Shown one piece after another: positions 15,367-23,113 of a stretch of 64,000 nt of DNA. Source of the DNA: Butyrivibrio sp. XPD2006 (GTDB lineage Bacteria > Bacillota > Clostridia > Lachnospirales > Lachnospiraceae); assembly GCF_000420865.1 (NCBI RefSeq), contig NZ_ATVT01000002.1, positions 310,001 through 374,000 on the forward strand, read 5' to 3'. The notes beneath the pieces were generated by a model, which worked only from the letters and a program-made list of their open reading frames with translations, had not been told where the DNA came from and did no database searches. The position numbers were made by a program, and so were the translations under genes. Positions within the stretch are counted from its first letter, which is position 1. Each line of letters opens with the position of its first letter.

Positions 15367-17070
15367 TTAATAAGTCGATATCTTGAACTCGTATGCTGTA
15401 TTGTATGTTGCCACATAAAGAGTGTCCCCAACAGCATTAAACTGATCAGGCGCGGAATTTACGGGAATCTTTTCCATGATCTGTCCGGTGAATCTGTCCA
15501 GAAGATATATGAAATCAGGCTCCGCTGTAAATCCGTATCCGCACACGATCGTGTCATTTATCAGCAGGAAGTTGTCGCTGTTGGCTACAAGCGGCTCACT
15601 TCTCCAAAGGACATATCCTGTGCTTGGATCAATGGCGACCATGTAGTTGCTGTTTGGCTCTTCTGATGAATATCCGTTATGTATGAGAGATACGTAAAGT
15701 GTTCCGTCATATATCTTGGCCCATTTGATGAACTGGGTTGTCCTTGAATATGTGCCGGTCTCCTCGTCAGGTCCGTTGCAAAGAGCATACAGATCAAGGC
15801 TGTATATCATCCTGGTACCGGCCTTGTCGTAAACATCAAGGCGGTTATACATGTAAGGATAATCCATAGGCATATCGCCCACGTAGGTGTAGTCATCATC
15901 CGAGTATGGAAGCATTTCAACCTCAAACCCGTGCTGATCTGCCCAGACTTCTGTGTCGAGCCAGTCTGTCTTTTCCTCCTTGGTCTTGGCAAGTGTAATA
16001 TGAGTACCGTCATCAGGGCCTCTTCCGTCCTCAGTAAAGGCATTCCAGCTCTTGTTGACAACCTGAGTGCTGCCCTCATTATTTACTACGTGGAATTCGC
16101 CGTTCTCATCCTCCTCATAAGAGGGCTCAGCGGCTGCAACCATCTCTTTTTCCAGCTCTCTTGTCCCTACCATAGCCTCTTTGTCAAGGTCACTTGTCGG
16201 AATGTACTCAGGCTTTATCAGGTCAGGATACTTACTGAATGGTAAAAGAATCTCCTGATATCCGGCAGCATATGACGCCATTTCGTAGGGCGAAAAATAA
16301 ACTCTCATCCCCTCTGTGTCAATGGTCCAGGTGTAGAGATTGTTGTCCAGCTTAGCTTCATAAACATCAAGGATAGTCTCGCCCTCCTCAAGATAAATGA
16401 AGGACTCAAACTCGCTTACAAGATCGGGGTATGCGGCGTAAAGCTCGTCCTTGATTGCCTTGGCCGCAGCGGTGCTGTCATTAATAACCTCATTAATCTC
16501 AAGAGTTTTGCCGGTGGCAGGGTCAATATTGACAGATCCTGTGCTGTGATTCGGATGAGCTCCACCGGAGTAGTCATAGTAACTGACCATAACGGAAAAG
16601 AGCGCATCGTCCGCCCTTACTACATCTGCAGTAATCTCAGATGAGTATGGATTCTCAATCGGCTCTGCACTGTCAATCTGATAGTAGCCGTACTCACCTA
16701 CGCTGTATTCAACCGAGTCTTTCCAATATGAATTGAGATCATATACTTCGGAAAAGAGATTCAGGTACTGACCGGAAAACTCAGGAGTCATCACGATTTC
16801 AGGGTAGCTTCCTGTCGCAACCTCTTTTCCCGAAACCTCGCAGCTTACGGGGTGAGTCACGATAGTGATGGGCTTATCCTTTTCAGCTTCATCCGCAATA
16901 CTCTCGCCTGCACCCGAAGCTTCTGTGCTGCCTTCCGGATTTTCGATACTGCTCTCTGCTGTGACATTCTCAGGAGCATTATCTGTATCTGCTGTATTCT
17001 TGCCGCAGGCTGATAGCGATACTGCTATAAGTGATGCAGCTGTGATAATGGCTATTGCTTTTCTATTCAT
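15367..17070 (-). CDS. Lipoprotein with DUF3298/RsiV-like domain and C-terminal beta-propeller-like region
   Basis: A 567-residue predicted lipoprotein. The N-terminus is a signal peptide ending in LSAC, then a Glu/Ala/Thr-rich linker. Residues 60-290 resemble DUF3298 proteins (anti-sigma factor RsiV type), with the characteristic YYDYSGGAHPNHSTGS and the YFSPYEMASYAAG segment. The C-terminal third has blade-like repeats (GYVLWRSEP, DFIYLLDRFTGQIMEKIP) reminiscent of PQQ/quinoprotein repeats. The start at 17070 follows GAGGAGA; a longer reading to 17097 lacks a binding site. It lies upstream of the signalling operon on the same strand, separated by 118 bp. Function unknown. Confidence 0.8.
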   Translation of the reverse strand: MNRKAIAIITAASLIAVSLSACGKNTADTDNAPENVTAESSIENPEGSTEASGAGESIADEAEKDKPITIVTHPVSCEVSGKEVATGSYPEIVMTPEFSGQYLNLFSEVYDLNSYWKDSVEYSVGEYGYYQIDSAEPIENPYSSEITADVVRADDALFSVMVSYYDYSGGAHPNHSTGSVNIDPATGKTLEINEVINDSTAAAKAIKDELYAAYPDLVSEFESFIYLEEGETILDVYEAKLDNNLYTWTIDTEGMRVYFSPYEMASYAAGYQEILLPFSKYPDLIKPEYIPTSDLDKEAMVGTRELEKEMVAAAEPSYEEDENGEFHVVNNEGSTQVVNKSWNAFTEDGRGPDDGTHITLAKTKEEKTDWLDTEVWADQHGFEVEMLPYSDDDYTYVGDMPMDYPYMYNRLDVYDKAGTRMIYSLDLYALCNGPDEETGTYSRTTQFIKWAKIYDGTLYVSLIHNGYSSEEPNSNYMVAIDPSTGYVLWRSEPLVANSDNFLLINDTIVCGYGFTAEPDFIYLLDRFTGQIMEKIPVNSAPDQFNAVGDTLYVATYNTAYEFKISTY

Positions 17071-17114
17071 AACATTTCTCCTCATTGAAAAATACAATCA
17101 CCATTATAGCACGT

Positions 17115-17978
17115 TTAAAATATTATTTTTTCTGCATTACCACCAAGAACAAGCATTAGCTCTCTCTCAGATAAAGGCAGTTTTTCAATAAACTGCCTGC
17201 TCTTTTTTTGGTCAGTCCAGGGGCTGTCGGAGCCAAATAAAATGCGCTCCGCACCAAATGCCCTTATGATCTCCATGTACTGATCTTCGTCCATCATCCT
17301 CGTATCTTTGTCATCCCAGTATCCATCGTTCAACGGCTCTATAGATTCCGAAGAAAAAGATGTATCCAGATACACTCCGGTATCGGCCAAAAGCCCCGGA
17401 ACCTCATCCCAGTTAGTCCATCCCCCCATGTGGGCAAGGATGAATTTAAAATCACCAATCTTATCCCATACATTTCTGCACATCTGCGGCGAACAATGCA
17501 CGACACCCGGAAATCCTATATCTATTCCCGCATGCGTAATGACAATAAGCCCGTTCTCCGCTGCACAATCAATGATGCGAAGGAACTTCACATCATCTAT
17601 ATCACATTTCTGATAAACAGGATGAAGCTTGATACCTTTGATCCCATGCTCTGCAATCCTTCTAAGCTCGGCTCTGTAATCCTCAAACTCGGGATGGATG
17701 CATCCAAAGGAGAGAACTCTTCTTTTTCCGACTTCATGGCCATCGAAGTACTTCTCATTGTTTCTTAGCGATGAATCATTGACTTTTACCACTTGCGAGG
17801 GCGCTGTCGCCACAGGCACCACCACTGCGACATCAATGTCAGCATCATCCATCGAAGAGAGAATCCCGCTGATAGTCCCATCTGTATGAGGTATTATGTG
17901 CGCTTCCCTGCTCAGAGCATCTATTGCTCCGGCTGCAATCTTATCCGGAAATGTATGTGTGTGAATATCAATCACCAT
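17115..17978 (-). CDS. Amidohydrolase family protein (metal-dependent hydrolase, ACMSD-like)
   Basis: A 287-residue TIM-barrel hydrolase. Metal-binding motifs are present in order: HTHT at residues 6-9, the GIKLHP segment, VITHAG, ILAHMGGW and FGSDSPW with the final aspartate. This is the Amidohydro_2 pattern seen in decarboxylases and hydrolases of small carboxylic compounds. The start is uncertain: 17978 gives the family-typical MVIDIHTHTF opening with GGAG 12 bp upstream, but ATGs at 17996 and 18014 are in frame. Substrate cannot be assigned; the neighbouring SSS symporter upstream may import a related compound but ends in its own terminator. Confidence 0.8.
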   Translation of the reverse strand: MVIDIHTHTFPDKIAAGAIDALSREAHIIPHTDGTISGILSSMDDADIDVAVVVPVATAPSQVVKVNDSSLRNNEKYFDGHEVGKRRVLSFGCIHPEFEDYRAELRRIAEHGIKGIKLHPVYQKCDIDDVKFLRIIDCAAENGLIVITHAGIDIGFPGVVHCSPQMCRNVWDKIGDFKFILAHMGGWTNWDEVPGLLADTGVYLDTSFSSESIEPLNDGYWDDKDTRMMDEDQYMEIIRAFGAERILFGSDSPWTDQKKSRQFIEKLPLSERELMLVLGGNAEKIIF

Positions 17979-18023
17979 GTCTTTTAACCGCTCCATCCGT
18001 ATCGCAAAATTCATCCTGAATCA

Positions 18024-18055
18024 GAATAAAATCGCCCCAGGTCTCCCCGGGGCGA
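18024..18055 (-). terminator. Intrinsic terminator of the SSS symporter gene
   Basis: On the minus strand a TCGCCCC-containing stem (arms within 18032-18055, loop GAGA) is followed by TTTTATT (18024-18031). It sits 17 bp after the symporter stop and runs up to the amidohydrolase gene. Confidence 0.85.
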
Positions 18056-18072
18056 CGTCATAGACTCTTGTA

Positions 18073-19620
18073 TTACTCCTCGTCGTCTGAAAGTGATGTG
18101 CTCTGATGAACCATGACTTCCTTGTTGTAGCAAGCAAAGGCTCCATCCACAAGCGCAGCATCCGGTCTCTTTGTGAAAAGAGATATCACAGGAACGATAA
18201 TAAGTCCTGCCAGCATGCAGAATGCACCGGCGTTGATAGGTGACTGAAGAAGCTTAGGGAAGCTGCTTCTTACCATCATGTTAGCCAGCATCACAACAGT
18301 TGAGAATACGAAGTTAACCCAGACAGCAACCTTGGTTGTGCCTCTCCAGTACAGTCCATAGAGGAAAGGAGCAAGGAATGCGCCTGCCAGTGCTCCCCAC
18401 GAAACACCCATGAGCTGAGCAATAAAGGTCACGTTCTGCTTGTACTGAATGATCGCAATAACAACTGAGATAGCAACGAATACAATTATGAGAGCTCTCA
18501 TGATAAGGAGCTGTCTCTTTTCATCCATTTCCTTATAAACATGGCCCTTAAGAAGGTCCAGGGTCAGGGTCGAACTGCTGGTAAGAACCAGTGATGACAG
18601 TGTAGACATAGATGCAGAAAGAACAAGGACAACCACAACCGCTATGAGGATATCAGGCATACCCGAAAGCATTGCAGGAATAATTGAGTCGTATCCTCCG
18701 TTTGCGATATCAACCTTATCGGAAAAGAGCCTTCCAAAGCCGCCGAGGAAATAGCATCCGCCTGCAACTACAAATGCGAAGAATGTTGAAACTATGGTTC
18801 CCTTGGAGATTGCTCTCTCACTCTTTATCGCATAGAACTTCTGAACCATCTGAGGAAGTCCCCATGTACCCAGAGATGTAAGAAGTACTACTCCAAGTAA
18901 GTTAAGCGGATCAGGACCAAAGAAAGATGCGAATATACCGGGTGTTGTTGAAACACTCTCATCGCTTATCCTTGCGAGACCGTCAAGTGCTGCAATGAAT
19001 CCGCCCTGACTGTTAAGAACAGATAAAATAACTGCGCAGATACCGATCAGCATGATGATACCCTGAATGAAATCATTGATGGCTGTAGCCATGTAACCGC
19101 CGGCAATAACGTAAACTCCGGTGAGAACTGCCATAACAATAACGCAGATTGAATAGTCAATATTAAAAGCCATTCCAAAAAGTCTTGAAAGGCCGTTATA
19201 CAGTGATGCTGTATATGGGATCAGGAAAATAAAGGTAATGATAGATGCTGCTATCTTAAGAGATCTTCCGCCAAATCTTGCTGCAAAGAACTGCGGCATT
19301 GTTGCTGAATTAAGATGCTGGGTCATGATCCTGGTCCTACGTCCTAAGATCACCCATGCCAGAAGCGATCCGATAAGGGCATTGCCGATTCCGACCCAGG
19401 TGGATGCTATTCCGTATTTCCATCCGAACTGTCCGGCGTAACCAACGAAGATAACCGCTGAAAAATAAGATGTTCCGTATGCAAAAGCTGTAACCCAGGG
19501 GCCAACAGATCTTCCGCCCAAAACGAAACCATTGACATCAGTGGAGTTCTTTCTGCAGATGAAGCCGATTGTCAACATCACAGCAAAGAACACCACCAGT
19601 AACAGTGCTTTGATAATCAT
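18073..19620 (-). CDS. Sodium:solute symporter (SSS family)
   Basis: A 515-residue integral membrane protein of the PutP/PanF type with about 13 hydrophobic segments. It shows the family pattern in the N-terminal half (GGRSVGPWVTAFAYGTSYFSAVIFVG, then AARFGGRSLKIAAS) and the VLSASMSTLSSLVLTSSSTLTLDL segment that carries the sodium-site serines and threonines. The start follows GGAGGG. It has its own promoter with an operator-like palindrome and its own terminator. Substrate cannot be told from sequence (amino acids, sugars and carboxylates are all known for the family). Confidence 0.88.
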   Translation of the reverse strand: MIIKALLLVVFFAVMLTIGFICRKNSTDVNGFVLGGRSVGPWVTAFAYGTSYFSAVIFVGYAGQFGWKYGIASTWVGIGNALIGSLLAWVILGRRTRIMTQHLNSATMPQFFAARFGGRSLKIAASIITFIFLIPYTASLYNGLSRLFGMAFNIDYSICVIVMAVLTGVYVIAGGYMATAINDFIQGIIMLIGICAVILSVLNSQGGFIAALDGLARISDESVSTTPGIFASFFGPDPLNLLGVVLLTSLGTWGLPQMVQKFYAIKSERAISKGTIVSTFFAFVVAGGCYFLGGFGRLFSDKVDIANGGYDSIIPAMLSGMPDILIAVVVVLVLSASMSTLSSLVLTSSSTLTLDLLKGHVYKEMDEKRQLLIMRALIIVFVAISVVIAIIQYKQNVTFIAQLMGVSWGALAGAFLAPFLYGLYWRGTTKVAVWVNFVFSTVVMLANMMVRSSFPKLLQSPINAGAFCMLAGLIIVPVISLFTKRPDAALVDGAFACYNKEVMVHQSTSLSDDEE

Positions 19621-19653
19621 AAGTTTTTCCCTCCAACAAACATTCTATTTAAT

Positions 19654-19682
19654 ACTGTAACGCTTTAAAGCGTGTTAGTCAA
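19654..19682 (-). promoter_or_regulatory. Promoter with a 14-bp palindromic operator in its spacer (SSS symporter)
   Basis: Minus-strand -35 TTGACT (19677-19682) and -10 TACAGT (19654-19659) are separated by 17 bp. The spacer contains the perfect palindrome ACGCTTTAAAGCGT (19660-19673), which extends to a near-perfect LacI-type operator. Binding there would block RNA polymerase, so repression by a LacI-family protein encoded elsewhere is likely. Confidence 0.7.
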
Positions 19683-19715
19683 GAATTGTTGAAAGGAAAA
19701 ATAAGTATTTATGCG

Positions 19716-20117
19716 TTATTCTATATAGTCTTTTACATTAAGAGTTTCTTCCGTTTTCTGTTCGTCATCGATAATGCCCGGAACCTGCTCTGTCACATAG
19801 GTATCGCCGGTTTCAGGATTTACATAGTAACGGATAAGAGCACCGGTATATGCCCTGTAGAGAACGCAAATTTCGCCATCCTCGGTTGTAGATGCATCCC
19901 AGTAAATGGTGTAGTCATCTGAATCAACCATGTCAGCAAGATCAGGGAAGCCTTCGATACAGTATTTCTTAATTGCTTCACACGCCTGATCCTCTGTGAT
20001 GAGGCCTGATTTCTCTGTATTTTCAGTCTTGTCTGTATCCTGTGCTGTCTCAGAACTGCAGCCTGCAAGACCAAGTACCATGCAGCAAGCCATTGCTAAT
20101 ATTAATTTCCTTTTCAT
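19716..20117 (-). CDS. Small predicted lipoprotein of unknown function
   Basis: A 133-residue protein with a signal peptide and lipobox LAGC (Cys20), a short Thr/Glu/Asp-rich linker, then a compact domain with EDQACEAIKKYCIEG and YYVNPETGDTYVTE, the latter like the YxxNxxTGD strands of PepSY-type domains. AGGAAA precedes the start. It has no operon partner: 95 bp separate it from the symporter downstream and a terminator lies upstream. Function is not recognised. Confidence 0.75.
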   Translation of the reverse strand: MKRKLILAMACCMVLGLAGCSSETAQDTDKTENTEKSGLITEDQACEAIKKYCIEGFPDLADMVDSDDYTIYWDASTTEDGEICVLYRAYTGALIRYYVNPETGDTYVTEQVPGIIDDEQKTEETLNVKDYIE

Positions 20118-20216
20118 AACACTTTCCTCATCGAAATAATCACAACAGTATATATGTTACACCACTTAACAGGAGATAAATCTTAAAGAATTATGAAATC
20201 TGATTGCAACAAAAAA

Positions 20217-20245
20217 CTCACGGACAATAATCCGTGAGCTTTTTT
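20217..20245. terminator. Bidirectional intrinsic terminator after the glutathione peroxidase gene
   Basis: Perfect 8-bp stem CTCACGGA/TCCGTGAG (20217-20224 with 20231-20238), A-run on the left and T-run on the right, so it can work on both strands. It lies just downstream of the minus-strand peroxidase stop. Confidence 0.85.
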
Positions 20246-20264
20246 GTGTGTGATGTGTAAATTA

Positions 20265-20804
20265 TTAAAGAAGTGAGCAGATGCAAGCCTCTACATCAGC
20301 CACATCGGCTGTAGGCTCGAATCTTGCAATCACGTTTCCTTCGCGGTCAATGATAAACTTAGTAAAGTTCCATTTGATATCAGGCTTTTTGTCCCAATCA
20401 GGATCAGCCTCAGCGAACATCTTCTCAAGAAGTGCCTTGAACTCGTGCTCCTGGAAGCCCTCAAAGCCCTTCTGTGACTTAAGATATGTGTAAAGAGGAA
20501 GCTCGTTCTCTCCGTTTACATCAGACTTAGCCATCTGAGGGAAGGTTGTGTTGTAATGAAGGGTGCAGAACTCATGGATCTCTTCATCTGTTCCGGGAGC
20601 CTGCGCACCGAACTGATTGCATGGGATATCAACGATTTCAAGACCTTTGTCATGGTACTTGGTGTACATCTCCTCAATCGGAGCATACTGAGGTGTAAAT
20701 CCGCATCCTGTTGCAGTGTTTACAACCATGATGACTTTTCCCTTGTAATCTGCAAGTTTTAGCTCTTTTCCCTCTCCTGTCTTAAGTGTGTAATCGTAGA
20801 TCAT
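20265..20804 (-). CDS. Glutathione peroxidase-family thiol peroxidase
   Basis: A 179-residue thioredoxin-fold peroxidase. The catalytic triad is visible: Cys34 in VNTATGCGFTPQY (cysteine rather than selenocysteine), Gln64 in CNQFG and Trp145 in KWNFTKF. Bacterial members usually reduce peroxides with thioredoxin. AGGAGG precedes the start. A flavodoxin lies 39 bp upstream on the same strand, so the pair may form a small redox unit. Confidence 0.92.
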   Translation of the reverse strand: MIYDYTLKTGEGKELKLADYKGKVIMVVNTATGCGFTPQYAPIEEMYTKYHDKGLEIVDIPCNQFGAQAPGTDEEIHEFCTLHYNTTFPQMAKSDVNGENELPLYTYLKSQKGFEGFQEHEFKALLEKMFAEADPDWDKKPDIKWNFTKFIIDREGNVIARFEPTADVADVEACICSLL

Positions 20805-20843
20805 TATCTTTCCTCCTGAATGTTTATTGTTATAATATCTCTT

Positions 20844-21290
20844 TTACCAATTAGCTACTTCGTCTGCGTTATGAACGATCTTGGCATCCAATACTGCAGC
20901 GCCCTTGATATACTCTCCGAGCTTCTCGGCTGTCTTGCCGATTCCACTTCCGCCGGATGTTGCAAAGGCATAAACCTTCTTGCCTTCCCAGTTATAATCC
21001 TTGCAGAATGTGTATACTACTCTTGGCGCTGCTGCGTACCAGATAGGGAAACCAATGTAGATAACGTCGTATTTATCGAAATCCTCAACCTTGCCCATTA
21101 CAGGAACATCCTTTTTACCGATCTGCTCCTTGTTGCATCTTGAAAGTGGATTGAGGTAGTTAATGTCCATCTTTGTATAAGGCTCTTCCGGAATGATCTC
21201 AAAGCAGTCTGCTCCGATCTTCCTTGCAAATTCCTCTGCCACAGCCTTTGTTGTGCCTTCTGCACTGAAAAATGTTACTAATGTGCTCAT
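20844..21290 (-). CDS. Flavodoxin-like protein
   Basis: A 148-residue FMN-binding fold. The phosphate-binding loop is TFFSAEGTTKAVAEEFA at the N-terminus; the flavin-flanking segments GFPIWYAAAPRVVYTF and FATSGGSGIGKT are present. It matches short-chain clostridial flavodoxins used in ferredoxin-like electron transfer or as NAD(P)H-dependent reductases. GGAGG precedes the start at 21290. It is followed at 39 bp by the peroxidase gene. Confidence 0.9.
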   Translation of the reverse strand: MSTLVTFFSAEGTTKAVAEEFARKIGADCFEIIPEEPYTKMDINYLNPLSRCNKEQIGKKDVPVMGKVEDFDKYDVIYIGFPIWYAAAPRVVYTFCKDYNWEGKKVYAFATSGGSGIGKTAEKLGEYIKGAAVLDAKIVHNADEVANW

Positions 21291-21368
21291 TGCGTTGCCT
21301 CCTGATTGCAGTCTTGTATTTTACGCAATCTAATTGTATCACATTTATTTTAGAATTCAAGTACTTTT

Positions 21369-22169
21369 TTACATCAAATATTTTTCTATATTTCTGTATA
21401 CGCTGTGAATATCCAGCACCTCCTCATCGGACTCCATTGTTATAACAAGGTTGTCCCCAAGGATAATTCCATTTTGCTCATAGAGCATCAGCTTTGGAAA
21501 ATTATCCGCGCAATATGCGGCATCCGACAGTCTGCCAAAATGTTCCCAATACACGGTTTTTCTCGTTCTTACATTCAAAGTCACAAAATCCGGATATCTG
21601 ACAGTATTATTGTCTAAAATCAGACGAGGCTCATACGCATATGGAATCTTCCTGCAAAACAGCGTATTGGCGATTAGTTGTTCACTCTTACTTTTTACGA
21701 TTTCACCGTTCATGGTTTCATGCGGCTTTTTCGGCGGATACGGATTCTGGCACCCGGGATGTGATGCAAGCCAGTTGTTGATATAGTCTTCATCAGATGA
21801 AATGATCGGAGTTATGAGAGCCTTCTTGGCATTGCAGGTATTTTCATAGATATTCATAATGGAATTTATATTACCGTTCTTTATAAATTTCTCGAATCTG
21901 CCAATCAGATCATTTATTTCTCTGCTGACCTTTAACTCGTATTCTTTCTGGATAATCTGGCGTATCTCATTTAGATTGTTTCTTCTTAAATAGATCATGT
22001 TGCCTGAATCAGGATCTATTCGATAATATTGATGAAAACTTCCTCTTGAAGACGTACGGATGCATTCATCAGGCACATTCTTCAGCTTTTTCAAATGCTC
22101 ATCTGAGAGCTTTTTTAATCTCTTCAGTAGCATAAGTTGTTTTTCCAGTTCTCTCTTGTTATCATCCAT
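21369..22169 (-). CDS. Uncharacterised protein with PD-(D/E)XK nuclease-like C-terminal half
   Basis: A 266-residue protein. Residues 1-35 are a likely coiled coil rich in Lys, Leu and Glu. Residues 155-250 have the order of a PD-(D/E)XK nuclease: Glu163 in a helix (KSKSEQLIA), a Tyr-Pro-Asp-Phe strand with Asp194, then YWEHFG with Glu209 where the E-x-K strand should be (His-Phe-Gly follows instead of a lysine). The final strands end GIILGDNLVITMES. AAAGGAA precedes the start. It stands alone, next to a gene-poor stretch carrying six 37-bp inverted repeats. Function unknown; nuclease activity is only suggested by fold pattern. Confidence 0.65.
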   Translation of the reverse strand: MDDNKRELEKQLMLLKRLKKLSDEHLKKLKNVPDECIRTSSRGSFHQYYRIDPDSGNMIYLRRNNLNEIRQIIQKEYELKVSREINDLIGRFEKFIKNGNINSIMNIYENTCNAKKALITPIISSDEDYINNWLASHPGCQNPYPPKKPHETMNGEIVKSKSEQLIANTLFCRKIPYAYEPRLILDNNTVRYPDFVTLNVRTRKTVYWEHFGRLSDAAYCADNFPKLMLYEQNGIILGDNLVITMESDEEVLDIHSVYRNIEKYLM

Positions 22170-22587
22170 AGTTGTTCCTTTGCTTTATTTGATTTTAATA
22201 TTTTTTTAATCGTGGATAAGCCGGTAATCCGGATGATTCTCATGTAATGCATATTGAGATAAACACGAAAATGCATAAAAGAGAAATTTGATGAATCATG
22301 GCAGAGCACCACTACCGGTATCAAGTTTGATTAAGACCAAGCTGATTCTCAGCCTGTATAGGACTGATGATGATATTAGCACAATTGGGATTGAATAGTC
22401 TTTAAGATTCTATGAAGAATTATTAATTTTACGGAGGGTAATCTTAAGAAATTTGCGGGATTGCATCAATATTAGCCATGGACAGGATATTAACTGCACA
22501 CTATTATGGCATGCCAGGCCTTAGATATAAGTAAAATTATGTTAAAAGAGCTCTATGATCAATAGCGTACGATATTATGTTAATAGA
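22170..22587. other. AT-rich intergenic stretch without a recognisable gene
   Basis: About 420 bp with stops in all frames. An AGGAGGG-like site (ACGGAGGGTAA at 22431-22441) is not followed by a plausible start. I recognised no RNA gene or transposase remnant. Confidence 0.6.
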
Positions 22588-22881
22588 AGTCATGTTCATA
22601 AGAAAATATTCTAAAAACATGACTAGCAAAATTGCTGCAGTCATGTTTATTGGCCTTTTTCTTATAAACATGAATTAATTTGCAAAAAAAGTCATGTTAT
22701 TTGCATTTGTTCTCTGTAGCATGACTCTATAGTCATGTTTTTTAGAGTTTTCCTACTGAGCATGACTTTTTGATGGTTCAAAAGTCATGTTATAATCAAA
22801 AACCTTTAGAAACATGACTTTTCCTAATTCATCGGATCAATGCAGGTCATGTTTTTAGAAAAAAAGGCCAAAAACATGACT
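22588..22881. repeat. Array of six 37-bp inverted-repeat units (AGTCATGTT-N19-AACATGACT)
   Basis: Six units at 22588-22624, 22639-22675, 22690-22726, 22731-22767, 22783-22819 and 22845-22881. Every unit is exactly 37 bp: a 9-bp left arm, 19 variable A/T-rich bases and a 9-bp right arm. Left arms are AGTCATGTT (one GGTCATGTT); right arms are AACATGACT (twice AGCATGACT, once AACATGAAT). Unit starts are 51, 51, 41, 52 and 62 bp apart, close to whole multiples of the DNA helical turn. Interiors share only an off-centre A-tract, reversed in units 2-4. No genes lie within the array. Confidence 0.9.
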
Positions 22882-22944
22882 CCACAGCCCATTATGCAAT
22901 ATAGCTTCAAAGTCTGTAATGTAATTTCAGGATTAGGGCTTCTC

Positions 22945-23023
22945 ACCCCGCCATGCACGCTCGAAATCGCGCGGCGATTCCCACTACCCCGCCATGCACG
23001 CTCGGAACCGCTGCGCTTGTTCC
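22945..23023. repeat. Two tandem GC-rich hairpin-bearing repeats
   Basis: The 19-mer ACCCCGCCATGCACGCTCG occurs at 22945-22963 and 22986-23004 (period 41). Each copy is followed by a hairpin whose stem differs: GAAATCGC/GCGATTC (22963-22980) after the first and GGAAC/GTTCC (23004-23023) after the second. The region is much more GC-rich than its surroundings. Probably a dispersed structured repeat. Confidence 0.7.
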
Positions 23024-23054
23024 TCGCTTGACGGCATTCGCCGTATAAATAAGC

Positions 23055-23097
23055 AAAAAAAGTGCGACTACTGAGTAAACTCAAGTCGCACTTTTTT
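23055..23097 (-). terminator. Intrinsic terminator downstream of leuS
   Basis: Stem AAGTGCGACT/AGTCGCACTT flanked by an A-run (23055-23060) and a T-run (23091-23097), with an inner TGAG/CTCA pairing. It follows the leuS stop by about 15 bp and could act on both strands. Confidence 0.88.
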
Positions 23098-23113
23098 CAC
23101 TTATTTGCATGGC

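Noticed and set aside
20265..20804. Selenocysteine peroxidase
   Set aside because: The active-site codon encodes cysteine (Cys34) and no in-frame TGA occurs.
22170..22587. Small gene or transposase remnant after the AGGAGGG-like site at 22434
   Set aside because: No start codon at proper distance leads to a frame of useful length, and no family pattern could be recognised.
22588..22881. CRISPR array
   Set aside because: The conserved parts are short inverted arms with variable sequence inside each unit, spacing between units varies from 4 to 25 bp, and no cas genes are near.
22945..23023. tRNA or other known structured RNA
   Set aside because: No cloverleaf, anticodon stem or CCA-type end can be drawn; the stems differ between the two copies.
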